A DNA stretch of 64,000 bases. Origin: Ardenticatenaceae bacterium (GTDB taxonomy: Bacteria; Chloroflexota; Anaerolineae; Promineifilales; Promineifilaceae). The notes beneath the pieces were generated by a model. That model made no database searches and had not been told where the DNA came from. It was given only the letters and a program-made list of their open reading frames with translations. The stretch spans positions 62,001 through 126,000 of the forward strand of contig JACKCD010000001.1 in the NCBI GenBank assembly GCA_020634215.1, in the 5' to 3' direction. The translations under genes were made by a program, and so were the position numbers. Of the stretch, positions 1 to 7,077 are shown piece after piece (position 1 is the first letter of the stretch; each line of letters begins with the position of its first letter).

Positions 1-736
1 GGTTGGTTTCTGTCCAGACGCTGGCCGCATCGCGCAGCGTTGGCAAAGCGACACCGTTGACAAACACGGTCAGCAGGCGACTGGGGGGCAGCGAAATCAC
101 GGCTTCGGCGTAGACATCGGTTTCGTCAATGGCGCGGCCGTTTTTGGCATCAATGGATTGCTGCACGGTAGCAACGTCGGAACCGATGAGGAGCAAACGG
201 CCGTTTCGCCCCAGTGCCAAATCGGGAAAAACGGTCAGGTCAACCCCCTCATAACTTTGAGACGTGGCCGCTGCACCGCCTCGCGCCGCCCATTTCTCCG
301 CCAGCCGCGTTAGGAAGTCGTCGGCCGGCCCGGTGCTGCGGGCTTCGATGATGAGAACCCAGTGGGAAACGGCCGTTTGGTTAAACGAATCCACCTCCAC
401 ATCCACCAGCGCCCAGCCCGCATACTGCCCCACCCACGGCAGCACATCTTGCCCCAGCGACAGCCCCAGTTCGGCCAAAATGCCGCCATCACCCGCCGCC
501 GCAAACTGCGCCCCCACTGCCTCCAGCCGCTCCCGCTCGGCCCCTAGCAAATTAACCCCCACATAGGCCATGCTCTCCGGTGGCACGGCCAGCGCCGCCG
601 CATCAAAATCCCCCGACAGCCGATCTACCAAATGCAAATCGAGCGGGTCGAGGATCAAAAAAAGTGGCCCCAAGCCACCGACAAACAGCCCCAGTGCCAC
701 CAGCACCACAATCCAATTCCGTCGCTTTTCGTTCAT
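1..736 (-). CDS. Exported DUF3352-like protein (3' end outside window)
   Basis: An open frame runs from an ATG at 736 on the minus strand to the window edge without a stop, so the C-terminus is missing (about 245 residues visible). It begins with a charged MNEKRRN stretch, then one hydrophobic segment (about residues 8-28), consistent with a signal anchor. The body has the DUF3352 style: a PPESMAYVGVNL segment near residue 53, a repeated two-lobe pattern and LLLIGSD / SIDAKNG segments. The function of DUF3352 proteins is not known. The start codon overlaps the stop of the upstream lipoprotein gene (ATGA, 733-736), so the two are probably translated together. Two or more AACGGCCGTT palindromes lie inside the frame. 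The family call is moderate; a coding call is strong. Confidence 0.72.
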   Translation of the reverse strand, partial: MNEKRRNWIVVLVALGLFVGGLGPLFLILDPLDLHLVDRLSGDFDAAALAVPPESMAYVGVNLLGAERERLEAVGAQFAAAGDGGILAELGLSLGQDVLPWVGQYAGWALVDVEVDSFNQTAVSHWVLIIEARSTGPADDFLTRLAEKWAARGGAAATSQSYEGVDLTVFPDLALGRNGRLLLIGSDVATVQQSIDAKNGRAIDETDVYAEAVISLPPSRLLTVFVNGVALPTLRDAASVWTETN

Positions 737-1542
737 TCACGCTCCAAAACGGGTGGCTCAATCTCCACCACCCGCTCAAACTCGGAAAAATCAATTTGCC
801 ACACGCTTGGCTCGGCTTCTCCTGCGGCGGCTTCTGTCACCACCAGGCGATGGAGTTCAAAGGTTTCGGGAGCAATCCATAGCTGCGCGTCTAGCGGTTC
901 TGGCCCCATGAGACCGTTGCTCAGGCGAAACGGCCGTTCTCCCGCCACCGTTCCTGTCAACAAATAAAGCCCGACACCCTCAACCGTTTCCGTCCCCACC
1001 AGCGTCACCTCGGTCAAATCCTCGGCCAAAATCGTTGGCAACCCCACCTCCTGGTCAAACAGCACCGCCGGGTTAAAACCCCAATTAGGTGGCAGATCAT
1101 CCCACTGCCCTGTCGCCACGTTCGTTTCCCACTGCACTGCCCCAATGCTAATCACATTGAGTTCCGTCACCAGCCCCGGCAGAATCACCCGCACTGTCGC
1201 CCGCGCTCGGTCGGGGGCTACATAATCTCCCACCGCCCCGCCAAAGGAGATGGTTTGGTCGGGATCCACAAAAGCAGGCGCGCCGCTGCGGTCAATGACA
1301 AAGCGAAACCCCGGCAAACCCGCCATCCGCACCGCCGCCCCTGCCACAATTTCCTGCGGCGGCACGTCAGCGGGGGCAGCAGTGCGGGTGCAAGCGATCA
1401 ATACAAGGAAAAAGAATGGGACGCAGATTCGCCTGATTTTTTTGATAGACCTGATAATGTTGTTGTACAACCGCTCTGCGATCAGTAAAATCAGGTAAAT
1501 CTGCGTCCTATTTTCAAAGCCAGAATGCCACATGAGCCGCAT
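733..1542 (-). CDS. LppX/LprG-like lipoprotein
   Basis: The C-terminal 200 residues resemble the LppX_LprAFG family (LprG of mycobacteria carries lipids or lipoglycans in a beta-sheet cup); a lipid-carrier role here is inference. A lipobox is visible (hydrophobic FFFLVLIAC followed by TRT), so the mature protein should be a lipoprotein starting at that Cys. The start is uncertain. The first ~40 codons are encoded by an inverted repeat (1419-1508), and a perfect extended -10 box sits at 1541-1546 on this strand, too close for the ATG at 1542. The ATG at 1533 would be leaderless; an internal TTG or ATT is also possible. The repeat supplies the basic SIKKIRR n-region of the signal peptide. The stop overlaps the DUF3352 gene by four bases. 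Confidence 0.7.
   Translation of the reverse strand: MRLMWHSGFENRTQIYLILLIAERLYNNIIRSIKKIRRICVPFFFLVLIACTRTAAPADVPPQEIVAGAAVRMAGLPGFRFVIDRSGAPAFVDPDQTISFGGAVGDYVAPDRARATVRVILPGLVTELNVISIGAVQWETNVATGQWDDLPPNWGFNPAVLFDQEVGLPTILAEDLTEVTLVGTETVEGVGLYLLTGTVAGERPFRLSNGLMGPEPLDAQLWIAPETFELHRLVVTEAAAGEAEPSVWQIDFSEFERVVEIEPPVLERE
1419..1508. repeat. Inverted repeat, GGACGCAGATT family, copy 1
   Basis: Arms read GGACGCAGATT...CCTGATT on the left and AATCAGG..AATCTGCGTCC on the right, separated by about 45 bases. Related elements lie at 9931-9985 and 28130-28209. It overlaps the 5' end of the lipoprotein gene. It is a REP/MITE-like palindrome with no coding capacity of its own. Confidence 0.75.
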
Positions 1543-1546
1543 TATA
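1541..1546 (-). promoter_or_regulatory. -10 box of the lipoprotein gene
   Basis: On the minus strand the sequence reads TTGGTATAATG, a consensus TATAAT with a TGG extension. No good -35 box is seen. Its position argues that the lipoprotein gene starts downstream of about 1534. Confidence 0.5.
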
Positions 1547-1589
1547 CCAAATCTCGCCCCTCTTTTGCCTATGGGCTAAAATTGACCCC

Positions 1590-2894
1590 ATGAAGGTATA
1601 TCTCCACAGCATTGGCTGCCGCCTCAACCAAAGCGAAATTGAAACAATGGCCCGCCAACTGCTCGCCAGCGGCCACGAAATTGTGGACGATCCCAGCCAA
1701 GCCGATAAAGTCGTCATCAACACTTGCGCCGTCACCGCCGAAGCCGCCCGTGATGCCCGCAGTCAAACCCGCCGCATCCACCGCCACAACCCGGCTGCCG
1801 ACATTGTGCTAACGGGCTGCTACGCCACCATTGCCCCCAACGAGCTGGCACAGTTGCCCAGAGCCAGCCATGTGGTTCTTAACAAGGACAAAGGGCAGTT
1901 GGTGCAGTTGCTAGACCCGCAGGCGCGGATTGATTTGCCCGTATTTGACCAAGAGCCAGTATTGCGGGAATTTTTGGCGGGTAGCGTAGGCAACACCCGC
2001 GCCTTTATCAAGGCGCAGGATGGGTGCAATAATCGCTGCACCTTTTGCGTGACAACGGTGGCGCGAGGGGAAGGGCAGAGCCGTCATTTGGGGGATGTGG
2101 TGGCGGAAATTCAGGCGTTGGCGGCGGCCGGCTACCGCGAGGCGGTGCTGACGGGGGTACATTTGGGCAGCTACGGCCATGATTTTGGCAACAAGGCGGG
2201 GCTGCGCGATCTAGTGGCGGCAATTTTGAGCCACACCGACATTCCGCGCCTGCGGCTGTCGTCGCTGGAGCCGTGGGATATTGCCCCAGACTTTTTTACG
2301 CTGTGGGAGAATCCGCGCTTGCTGCCCCATCTGCATATGCCACTGCAATCGGGCAGCGACAAGATTTTGCGCCGGATGGCGCGGCGTACTTCTCGCGCCA
2401 GCTTCCGCGCTCTGGCTGAAGCTGCCCGCAACCACATTCCCAACCTCAACCTCAGCACCGACATCATTGTGGGGTTTCCGGGGGAGACGGAGGCTGATTT
2501 TGCCGATAGCCTAGATTATGTGGCGGAGATTGGGTTTGCCCGGCTGCATGTGTTCAGCTATAGCCAGCGGCCGGGTACGGCGGCGGCGGCGATGCCGGAT
2601 CATGTGGCGGGGCCGGTGAAGAAGGAGCGGGCGCGGCGAATGATTGCCCTAGGTGAGGAACTTAGCCTGGCCTTTCACGAGCAGTTTGTGGGGGAGGTGG
2701 TGGATGTGCTGTGGGAAACGGCCGTTGGTGCCGACTCACATGCCCTGCGCTGGGTGGGCTACACCGACAACTACATTCGCGTTCACGGTCACGGCCCAGC
2801 CCATTTGTTTAACCAGGTTACCCCCACCCGGCTGTCTGACCCTCGTCCCAATGGGATGTCGGGGGAAATTATGCTGGTTGAGAATTATGTTTAG
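1590..2894 (+). CDS. mtaB: tRNA t6A37 methylthiotransferase
   Basis: Radical SAM methylthiotransferase that adds a methylthio group to N6-threonylcarbamoyladenosine-37 of tRNA (ms2t6A). The N-terminal UPF0004 domain supplies Cys10, Cys46 and Cys77 for one Fe-S cluster. The radical SAM motif GCNNRCTFC gives Cys146, Cys150 and Cys153. The C-terminal ~60 residues fit a TRAM RNA-binding domain. The 434-residue length is normal for MtaB, and the MKVYLHSIGCRLNQ opening and GVHLGSYG segment favour MtaB over MiaB or RimO. A TAAAAT box sits about 10 bases before the ATG. The enzyme shares its t6A substrate with the tsaB/tsaE products encoded at 60.8-62.0 kb. Confidence 0.93.
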   Translation: MKVYLHSIGCRLNQSEIETMARQLLASGHEIVDDPSQADKVVINTCAVTAEAARDARSQTRRIHRHNPAADIVLTGCYATIAPNELAQLPRASHVVLNKDKGQLVQLLDPQARIDLPVFDQEPVLREFLAGSVGNTRAFIKAQDGCNNRCTFCVTTVARGEGQSRHLGDVVAEIQALAAAGYREAVLTGVHLGSYGHDFGNKAGLRDLVAAILSHTDIPRLRLSSLEPWDIAPDFFTLWENPRLLPHLHMPLQSGSDKILRRMARRTSRASFRALAEAARNHIPNLNLSTDIIVGFPGETEADFADSLDYVAEIGFARLHVFSYSQRPGTAAAAMPDHVAGPVKKERARRMIALGEELSLAFHEQFVGEVVDVLWETAVGADSHALRWVGYTDNYIRVHGHGPAHLFNQVTPTRLSDPRPNGMSGEIMLVENYV

Positions 2895-2947
2895 TTGTGT
2901 TAAGATGGCGGCATTATTTGATTGAGGTCATTATACGGCATTACATA

Positions 2948-3022
2948 AAAGGGAGATTGGGGGTTAGAGATTGGAGATTGAAGCTCCCTAATCTCTAATC
3001 TCCAATCTCTAATCTCTAATAT
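2948..3022. repeat. Heptamer-repeat hairpin (AATCTCT/AATCTCC)
   Basis: The right arm is a run of heptamers AATCTCT AATCTCC AATCTCT AATCTCT. The left arm is the complementary GAGATTG/GATTAGA series, so the element folds into a long hairpin. It lies between mtaB and the HTH gene. It belongs to the same class as hairpins at 27012, 31132, 33598, 50205, 51465, 57895 and 63838. Confidence 0.85.
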
Positions 3023-3039
3023 TAGCGGAAGCAGATTGT

Positions 3040-3702
3040 ATGAGTGAACAAGAACAACAACGTGCCCAAACGCTGGGCAATCTCATTCAGCGGGCGCGGC
3101 TGCACGCCGGCCGAACGGTGGCCGAGTGTGCGGCTGTGCTGGCAATTGAGGCGGAAAATTTTGACGAGGTAGAAAACGGCCGTTTTCCCCTCTCCCTCCC
3201 CGACCTTGAAGCCCTTGCCATTTTTCTGGAAGTACCCATGGGCTACTTTTGGGGCACGGCAGCATTGAAACAGCCCACCCAGCCCAACTACGCCGCTTTT
3301 CTCGCCCTGCGCCACCGCATCATCGCCGTACTGCTGCGGCAAGAACGGCTGAAGGCCAAGCAGTCGGTGGCAGAAGTAGCGCAGGCAATTGGCTGTGAAG
3401 CAACCGATTTAGAAGCATATGAATCTGGCCAAACCCCTATCCCCTATTTAACTTTGGAAGCCTTGTGCAGACATTATGACGCTCCCATTAGTGCCTTTGT
3501 AGATGCTCAAAATGGGCCACTGGGACGGCACGAAGCGGAACAACGGCTGCAAAAACTATTCCACGAGCTATCGCCCGAAATGCAGGCGTTTGTCACCAAC
3601 CCTAGCAACGTCAGCTTTCTGGAAACGGCACGCCGCCTCAGCAGCATGAACGTCGAAGGGCTGCGCCGTATTGCCGAAAGCATCCTCGATATTACCTATT
3701 AA
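3040..3702 (+). CDS. Tandem XRE-type helix-turn-helix regulator
   Basis: 220-residue soluble protein with two XRE/Cro-type HTH units. The first spans about residues 9-65 (LGNLIQRARLHAGRTVAECA, then LEALAIFLEVPMGYFWG). The second spans about 90-150 (IIAVLLRQERLKAKQSVAEV, then LEALCRHYDAPISAF). The C-terminal 70 residues are helical with no recognised domain. It is probably a DNA-binding regulator; its targets are unknown. It stands alone after a heptamer hairpin, and no obvious Shine-Dalgarno precedes the ATG. The first HTH contains one AACGGCCGTT copy (NGRF). Confidence 0.82.
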   Translation: MSEQEQQRAQTLGNLIQRARLHAGRTVAECAAVLAIEAENFDEVENGRFPLSLPDLEALAIFLEVPMGYFWGTAALKQPTQPNYAAFLALRHRIIAVLLRQERLKAKQSVAEVAQAIGCEATDLEAYESGQTPIPYLTLEALCRHYDAPISAFVDAQNGPLGRHEAEQRLQKLFHELSPEMQAFVTNPSNVSFLETARRLSSMNVEGLRRIAESILDITY

Positions 3703-3721
3703 AACCAAACTTTTGCCATAG

Positions 3722-3936
3722 TTGAATTATCGAGAACGGCCGTGGCATTGCTTAAACTTCTTGCCGCTCCCGCAAGGGCAAGGATCATTGCGCCCTGCTT
3801 GGGCAAAAGCTTGCCGCAGGTGTTTGTCATCCTCCGCCACCATCATCGCCATGATTTCGGCCGGGGCGCGGCGCTGCTGGATGAGACTCGCCATCGTTCG
3901 CATGGGCTTGTCTACATGGTTGAAAAACGCTTTGTA
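3722..3936. repeat. Direct repeat, left copy (3' end of sulfatase-maturase gene)
   Basis: 215 bases match 6863-7077 at 196 of 215 positions by eye (about 91%) with no gaps. The pair brackets a 2.9 kb insert. The left copy keeps an AACGGCCGT palindrome that the right copy lacks. Confidence 0.9.
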
Positions 3937-3942
3937 ACACAA
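3727..3942 (-). pseudogene. Fragment: C-terminus of anaerobic sulfatase maturase (SEC-C motif)
   Basis: The frame encodes only the last ~70 residues of the radical SAM maturase found complete at 6871-8232, including the SEC-C zinc motif DPCPCGSGKKFKQCHG. It differs at about seven residues. There is no radical SAM core upstream; the sequence beyond 3942 is unrelated AT-rich DNA. It is either the tail of a deleted paralogue or a duplication made when the neighbouring insert arrived. A small SEC-C peptide could still be made from the in-frame ATG, but no ribosome-binding site is evident. Confidence 0.8.
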
Positions 3943-4153
3943 CCAGAAGATTTCAGATTCATCACAATTTTTACATTGAATACCTGCCCTCTACAAAACA
4001 CATCTTGAAACAAAAAGCGAGTCGGTCATCAAGCGATTGTCATCAAAAAAAATGACATTGTTCACTTTTTTTATCCAACCAACTATGAGTTAACTGGTAT
4101 TGGGGTTCGTTCATATCCGTGTAAAAATGGTTTATAGAAAGGGAAGGGTAAAA

Positions 4154-4453
4154 ATGACAAACAAGAAAAGCCCTAAGCGGGCAGCTATTGAAGCAGTTGC
4201 AATTGTAGTAGGAATCGCCGTGTTTATGGGGGCTCTCACTACTTTGTTTGTACCAATGCTGTTTCCAATGGACTCAGCGAACCCCGGTGAAATTGATTAT
4301 TCACAGATAACGCCAGAGATGGTGCAAGCGGCGCAAACGTTTACAACACTGTACACGATTGGAACACCGCTTCTCTGTCTCGCCGGTATCATCGCGCCTA
4401 TTGCGGCATACCACCGGGCGAAACGCGCTTTGGCACAACCTGATAATATGTAA
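4154..4453 (+). CDS. Small two-helix membrane protein, unknown function
   Basis: 99 residues from the ATG at 4154, preceded by GGAAGGG; a longer in-frame ATG at 4100 lacks a ribosome-binding site. A basic MTNKKSPKR start is followed by a transmembrane helix (about residues 14-37), an acidic outer loop, and a second helix (about 62-82) ending in a basic tail (YHRAKRALA). I do not recognise the family. It lies in the AT-richer insert between the direct repeats, next to the IS66-type element, so it is probably accessory. Confidence 0.6.
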   Translation: MTNKKSPKRAAIEAVAIVVGIAVFMGALTTLFVPMLFPMDSANPGEIDYSQITPEMVQAAQTFTTLYTIGTPLLCLAGIIAPIAAYHRAKRALAQPDNM

Positions 4454-4532
4454 TGGGATTGCGTTTGGTTCAAGGAGTTAGCAGCAACCAGGCAGCATGT
4501 TTAAAGGCGGAGCGTTATATTGTTCATAGATT

Positions 4533-6122
4533 GCTTGTTAGTAACTACTAAGCCTCTGGCAAAGAGGGAATGAAAGGATTCCCAAGAAAGGCATCATGTA
4601 AGGCTTCAATCACATTCTGCCCTTGTTTACGCGCTGTTGAGATATAAGAACGAAGTGCACAGAACGTATCTGCACCGTTCTTGGTACGGAAAGCACCGGA
4701 TACTTTTTGCTTGACCTTTACCATCCTGACATCCCGTTCCGCTAGGTTGTTGTCAAAAGGAACGGCAAAGTCATACATAAAAGCCAACACCCCTGATTTG
4801 TGCTTCACCAAGCGGTCAAGCAGGTTCTTTGGCGGTGATTGCTTTGGCCGCCCTCGTTTTTGGAGCGGCGGATTGATTGGCGGTGGGTTAGCGGCTAACC
4901 CTTGGCATATAAGCTTATCGTACTCAATCTCGTAGTAGGCCAAGCGGTCTGTCGGCAAACTCATGGCTGGCTCGGGCGTTGCCACCACTTCTGCCTTGAT
5001 AGTCAGGAGCAGTTGCGCCAACTCTGTCGCCCATGATTGCTGATACTGTTCGGTCACAAATTGCAATTCACGCAGATGATGGGCGTTACAGAAACAGTGC
5101 TGGCTGTTATCAAACTGCAAGTAAGCGGAAAAATGGTCGTGAACCGCCTTGCCGTTAAACTCAGGCAAGATGCCCCCCGCGTCCATCCCTTCTTGTCCTC
5201 TTTTGCGGTGGACATGGTAATGTGTCAGTCCTGTTGTACTGGCAACGTGCAGCCACTGTAGTTCATTTTCAACACGCAACCCGCTTTCATCGAAATGGAC
5301 GGCGGCGGCGTGGATCAGTTGTTGTCTCACACTGTCCAAACTGGGTTTGACCTTTTCAGCCAAGTCGTCGTTTGCCTGAATAACGACGGCTTCAGCAGGA
5401 GCTTGTCCATAGAAATCAGTCAACAATTCTTCGGTACGTGCCAGAGGAATGAAGTGGTAGACATTCAGATAACTGGTTTGCGCTTTCAGACGCGAACCGT
5501 ATTGGGTTGGTTGGCTTACTTCTGGCGGAAACGCTCCCTTGACTTGTTGACCACAACCAGGGCATTGTTTGACTTCAACTTGATGTTCGGTCACTTCAAG
5601 ACGGACGGGGGGGATGTCGAACACCTGACGTTTCTCATGCCCGACCGCTTCTATCTCCGACAAGTCGGTCTGACAATGGGGGCAATGCAAAAGCGGGTGC
5701 GGTTCTACATAGTCTGGTTCGGCAACCATCTTTAAGGTGTTGCCCTTATGACCGGGCTGCCCACCAAGCGGTCGCTTTCCTTTCTGGCGCAAACTGCGGG
5801 TCTTAGGTTTTTTGAGACCATCACTACTTGGTGGTTTGCTACTGTTACTGCTGTTCTTGCTTAACTGGTCTTGTAACTGATGGATGATTGCTGTTTGATT
5901 GGCGACGACCCTTTCCAATTCATCAATCCGAGCCAAACCACTCAGCAGCAATTCGATGAGGCTTTGTTTGTCAAGCTTGTTGAGTTGCTTGCGGTCAACC
6001 GTTTCCAGCGTTACCATGATTTGCTATTTTCGCGTTACCTTATTGGATTTGCGTTTGATTTTGATATGAATTCTATTAACTTTTTAATCCCAAGCCCGTT
6101 GGCTTAGTAGTAACGCTTGTTA
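4533..6122. mobile_element. Complete IS66-type insertion sequence with 8-bp target duplication
   Basis: The element spans 4541-6114 (1574 bp). The left end GTAACTACTAAGCC and the complement of the right end GTTACTACTAAGCC match at 13 of 14 positions. The octamer GCTTGTTA flanks both sides (4533-4540 and 6115-6122), which is the 8-bp duplication typical of IS66. Only one transposase gene is present, with no tnpA/tnpB accessory genes, as in the ISBst12-like branch. Intact ends, target duplication and a full frame suggest a recent, possibly active insertion. Confidence 0.93.
4548..6017 (-). CDS. tnpC: IS66-family transposase
   Basis: 489-residue DDE transposase. In order: an N-terminal coiled region (about 20-60, LARIDELERVVANQTAIIHQ); a basic KPPSSDGLKKPK linker typical of IS66; a zinc-binding segment with CPHCQ (about 113) and CPGCGQQ (about 155); the central catalytic domain with HFDESGLR; and a C-terminal DDE_Tnp_IS66 end (NNLAERDVRMVKVKQKVSGAFRT). 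The stop codon lies inside the left terminal repeat. A proline-rich loop (NPPPINPPLQKRGRPK) interrupts the catalytic core, at the usual IS66 insertion site. No damage is seen. Confidence 0.93.
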   Translation of the reverse strand: MVTLETVDRKQLNKLDKQSLIELLLSGLARIDELERVVANQTAIIHQLQDQLSKNSSNSSKPPSSDGLKKPKTRSLRQKGKRPLGGQPGHKGNTLKMVAEPDYVEPHPLLHCPHCQTDLSEIEAVGHEKRQVFDIPPVRLEVTEHQVEVKQCPGCGQQVKGAFPPEVSQPTQYGSRLKAQTSYLNVYHFIPLARTEELLTDFYGQAPAEAVVIQANDDLAEKVKPSLDSVRQQLIHAAAVHFDESGLRVENELQWLHVASTTGLTHYHVHRKRGQEGMDAGGILPEFNGKAVHDHFSAYLQFDNSQHCFCNAHHLRELQFVTEQYQQSWATELAQLLLTIKAEVVATPEPAMSLPTDRLAYYEIEYDKLICQGLAANPPPINPPLQKRGRPKQSPPKNLLDRLVKHKSGVLAFMYDFAVPFDNNLAERDVRMVKVKQKVSGAFRTKNGADTFCALRSYISTARKQGQNVIEALHDAFLGNPFIPSLPEA

Positions 6123-6146
6123 CCAAAAACCATGCATATCAGACTA

Positions 6147-6169
6147 TCATAGTTTGGTATATACTATGA
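6147..6169. promoter_or_regulatory. Palindromic operator / promoter of the toxin-antitoxin pair
   Basis: TCATAG-N11-CTATGA is a perfect 6-bp inverted repeat that includes TATACT (6160-6165), a plausible -10 box. It lies 37 bases before the antitoxin ATG and fits autorepression by an antitoxin or toxin-antitoxin complex. Confidence 0.55.
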
Positions 6170-6205
6170 CATGATGGATATTTCCAACAGGATGGTAATT
6201 TAGTA

Positions 6206-6448
6206 ATGACAGAAAAACAATTAGAACAAGAATTGATAATGTTGCCACCCTATGAGCGGCTGCGCTTGGCAAGATGGTTGCTGGATTCTGTCATCGAAGA
6301 ACCTGAGAAAGAACAACAAGTAGCTGTAGATAATCCGCTATTGCGTATTGCTGGGCGGTTTTTTGGTGGCCCTGGAAATTCAGCAGAGCAAGTTGAAGAA
6401 ATTCTAGCGAAAGAGGTCAATGCTAAACACGGTTTGGGAACGCGATGA
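6206..6448 (+). CDS. Antitoxin of a VapBC-type pair
   Basis: 80 residues, acidic. The first half (KQLEQELIMLPPYERLRLARWLLDSV) resembles addiction-module antitoxins of the 'prevent-host-death / putative addiction module component' style. The C-terminal half (NPLLRIAGRFFGGPGNSAEQVEEIL) is the usual toxin-wrapping tail. Its stop overlaps the toxin ATG (ATGA, 6445-6448), so translation is coupled. The palindromic operator upstream suggests autoregulation. The DNA is poor in AACGGCCGTT motifs, as expected for acquired DNA. The exact antitoxin family is not certain. Confidence 0.78.
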   Translation: MTEKQLEQELIMLPPYERLRLARWLLDSVIEEPEKEQQVAVDNPLLRIAGRFFGGPGNSAEQVEEILAKEVNAKHGLGTR

Positions 6449-6858
6449 GCCAATTACTTGATACAGGTTTCTTGTATGCGTTACTTAACCGTAAAGAGTC
6501 CCGTCATGCAGACGTTATGCGTGCATCACAGACTGTGCGTGGCAAGATATTTTTGCCTACTGTAGTCACGACAGAAGTGGCTTATTTGGTTCAACGTGAT
6601 TTAGGAAGTGAGGCATTAGCCGAATTTCTTGAAATGTTAGCAACGGAAACGTTCGTGCTTGTTGAGCCATTGCCAGAAGATTTTTCTCGTGCTGCTACTG
6701 TTGTCCGGCAATATACGGATAGTCAAATAGATTTTGTTGACGCAATTTTGGTAGCAATTGCGGAGCGGCTCAATATTAAACGTGTATTAACCATTGATAC
6801 GCGACATTTCCGAATGTTTCGCCCAAAACACTGCGATGCTTTCCAGCTTTTGCCATGA
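6445..6858 (+). CDS. vapC: PIN-domain toxin (VapC-like RNase)
   Basis: 137 residues covering one PIN domain, a Mg-dependent endoribonuclease fold. Conserved acidic residues are visible: Asp6 in LLDTGFLYALLN, a Glu in TEVAYLV (about 46), Asp in QIDFVDAILVAIAE (about 97-101) and Asp in VLTIDTRHF (about 117). VapC toxins usually cut tRNA or rRNA; the target here is unknown. It is translationally coupled to the antitoxin. It ends just before the right copy of the maturase-tail repeat, so the TA pair may have travelled with, or stabilised, the insert. Confidence 0.87.
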   Translation: MSQLLDTGFLYALLNRKESRHADVMRASQTVRGKIFLPTVVTTEVAYLVQRDLGSEALAEFLEMLATETFVLVEPLPEDFSRAATVVRQYTDSQIDFVDAILVAIAERLNIKRVLTIDTRHFRMFRPKHCDAFQLLP

Positions 6859-6862
6859 ATGC

Positions 6863-7077
6863 TTGAATTATCAAGAACAACCGTGGCATTGCTTAAACTT
6901 CTTGCCGCTACCGCAAGGGCAAGGATCATTGCGCCCTGCTTGGGCAAAGGCTTGTTGCAGCCGTTTTTCATCCTCAGCCGTCATCATCGCCATGATTTCG
7001 GCTGGGGCGCGGCGCTGCTGGATGAGATTTGCCATTGTTCGCATGGGTTTGTCTATATGGTTGAAAAACGCTTTGTA
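6863..7077. repeat. Direct repeat, right copy (inside the sulfatase-maturase gene)
   Basis: Partner of 3722-3936. This copy forms the functional 3' end of the maturase gene. The insert between the two copies (3937-6862) carries the small membrane protein, IS66-type element and VapBC pair. Confidence 0.9.

Noticed and set aside
2948..3022. Tandem heptamers as a CRISPR array
   Set aside because: Units are 7 bases, directly adjacent, without spacers, and form inverted arms; no cas genes are in the window.
4100..4153. Longer start for the small membrane protein
   Set aside because: The ATG at 4100 has no ribosome-binding site, whereas ATG 4154 follows GGAAGGG and gives a normal basic N-terminus.
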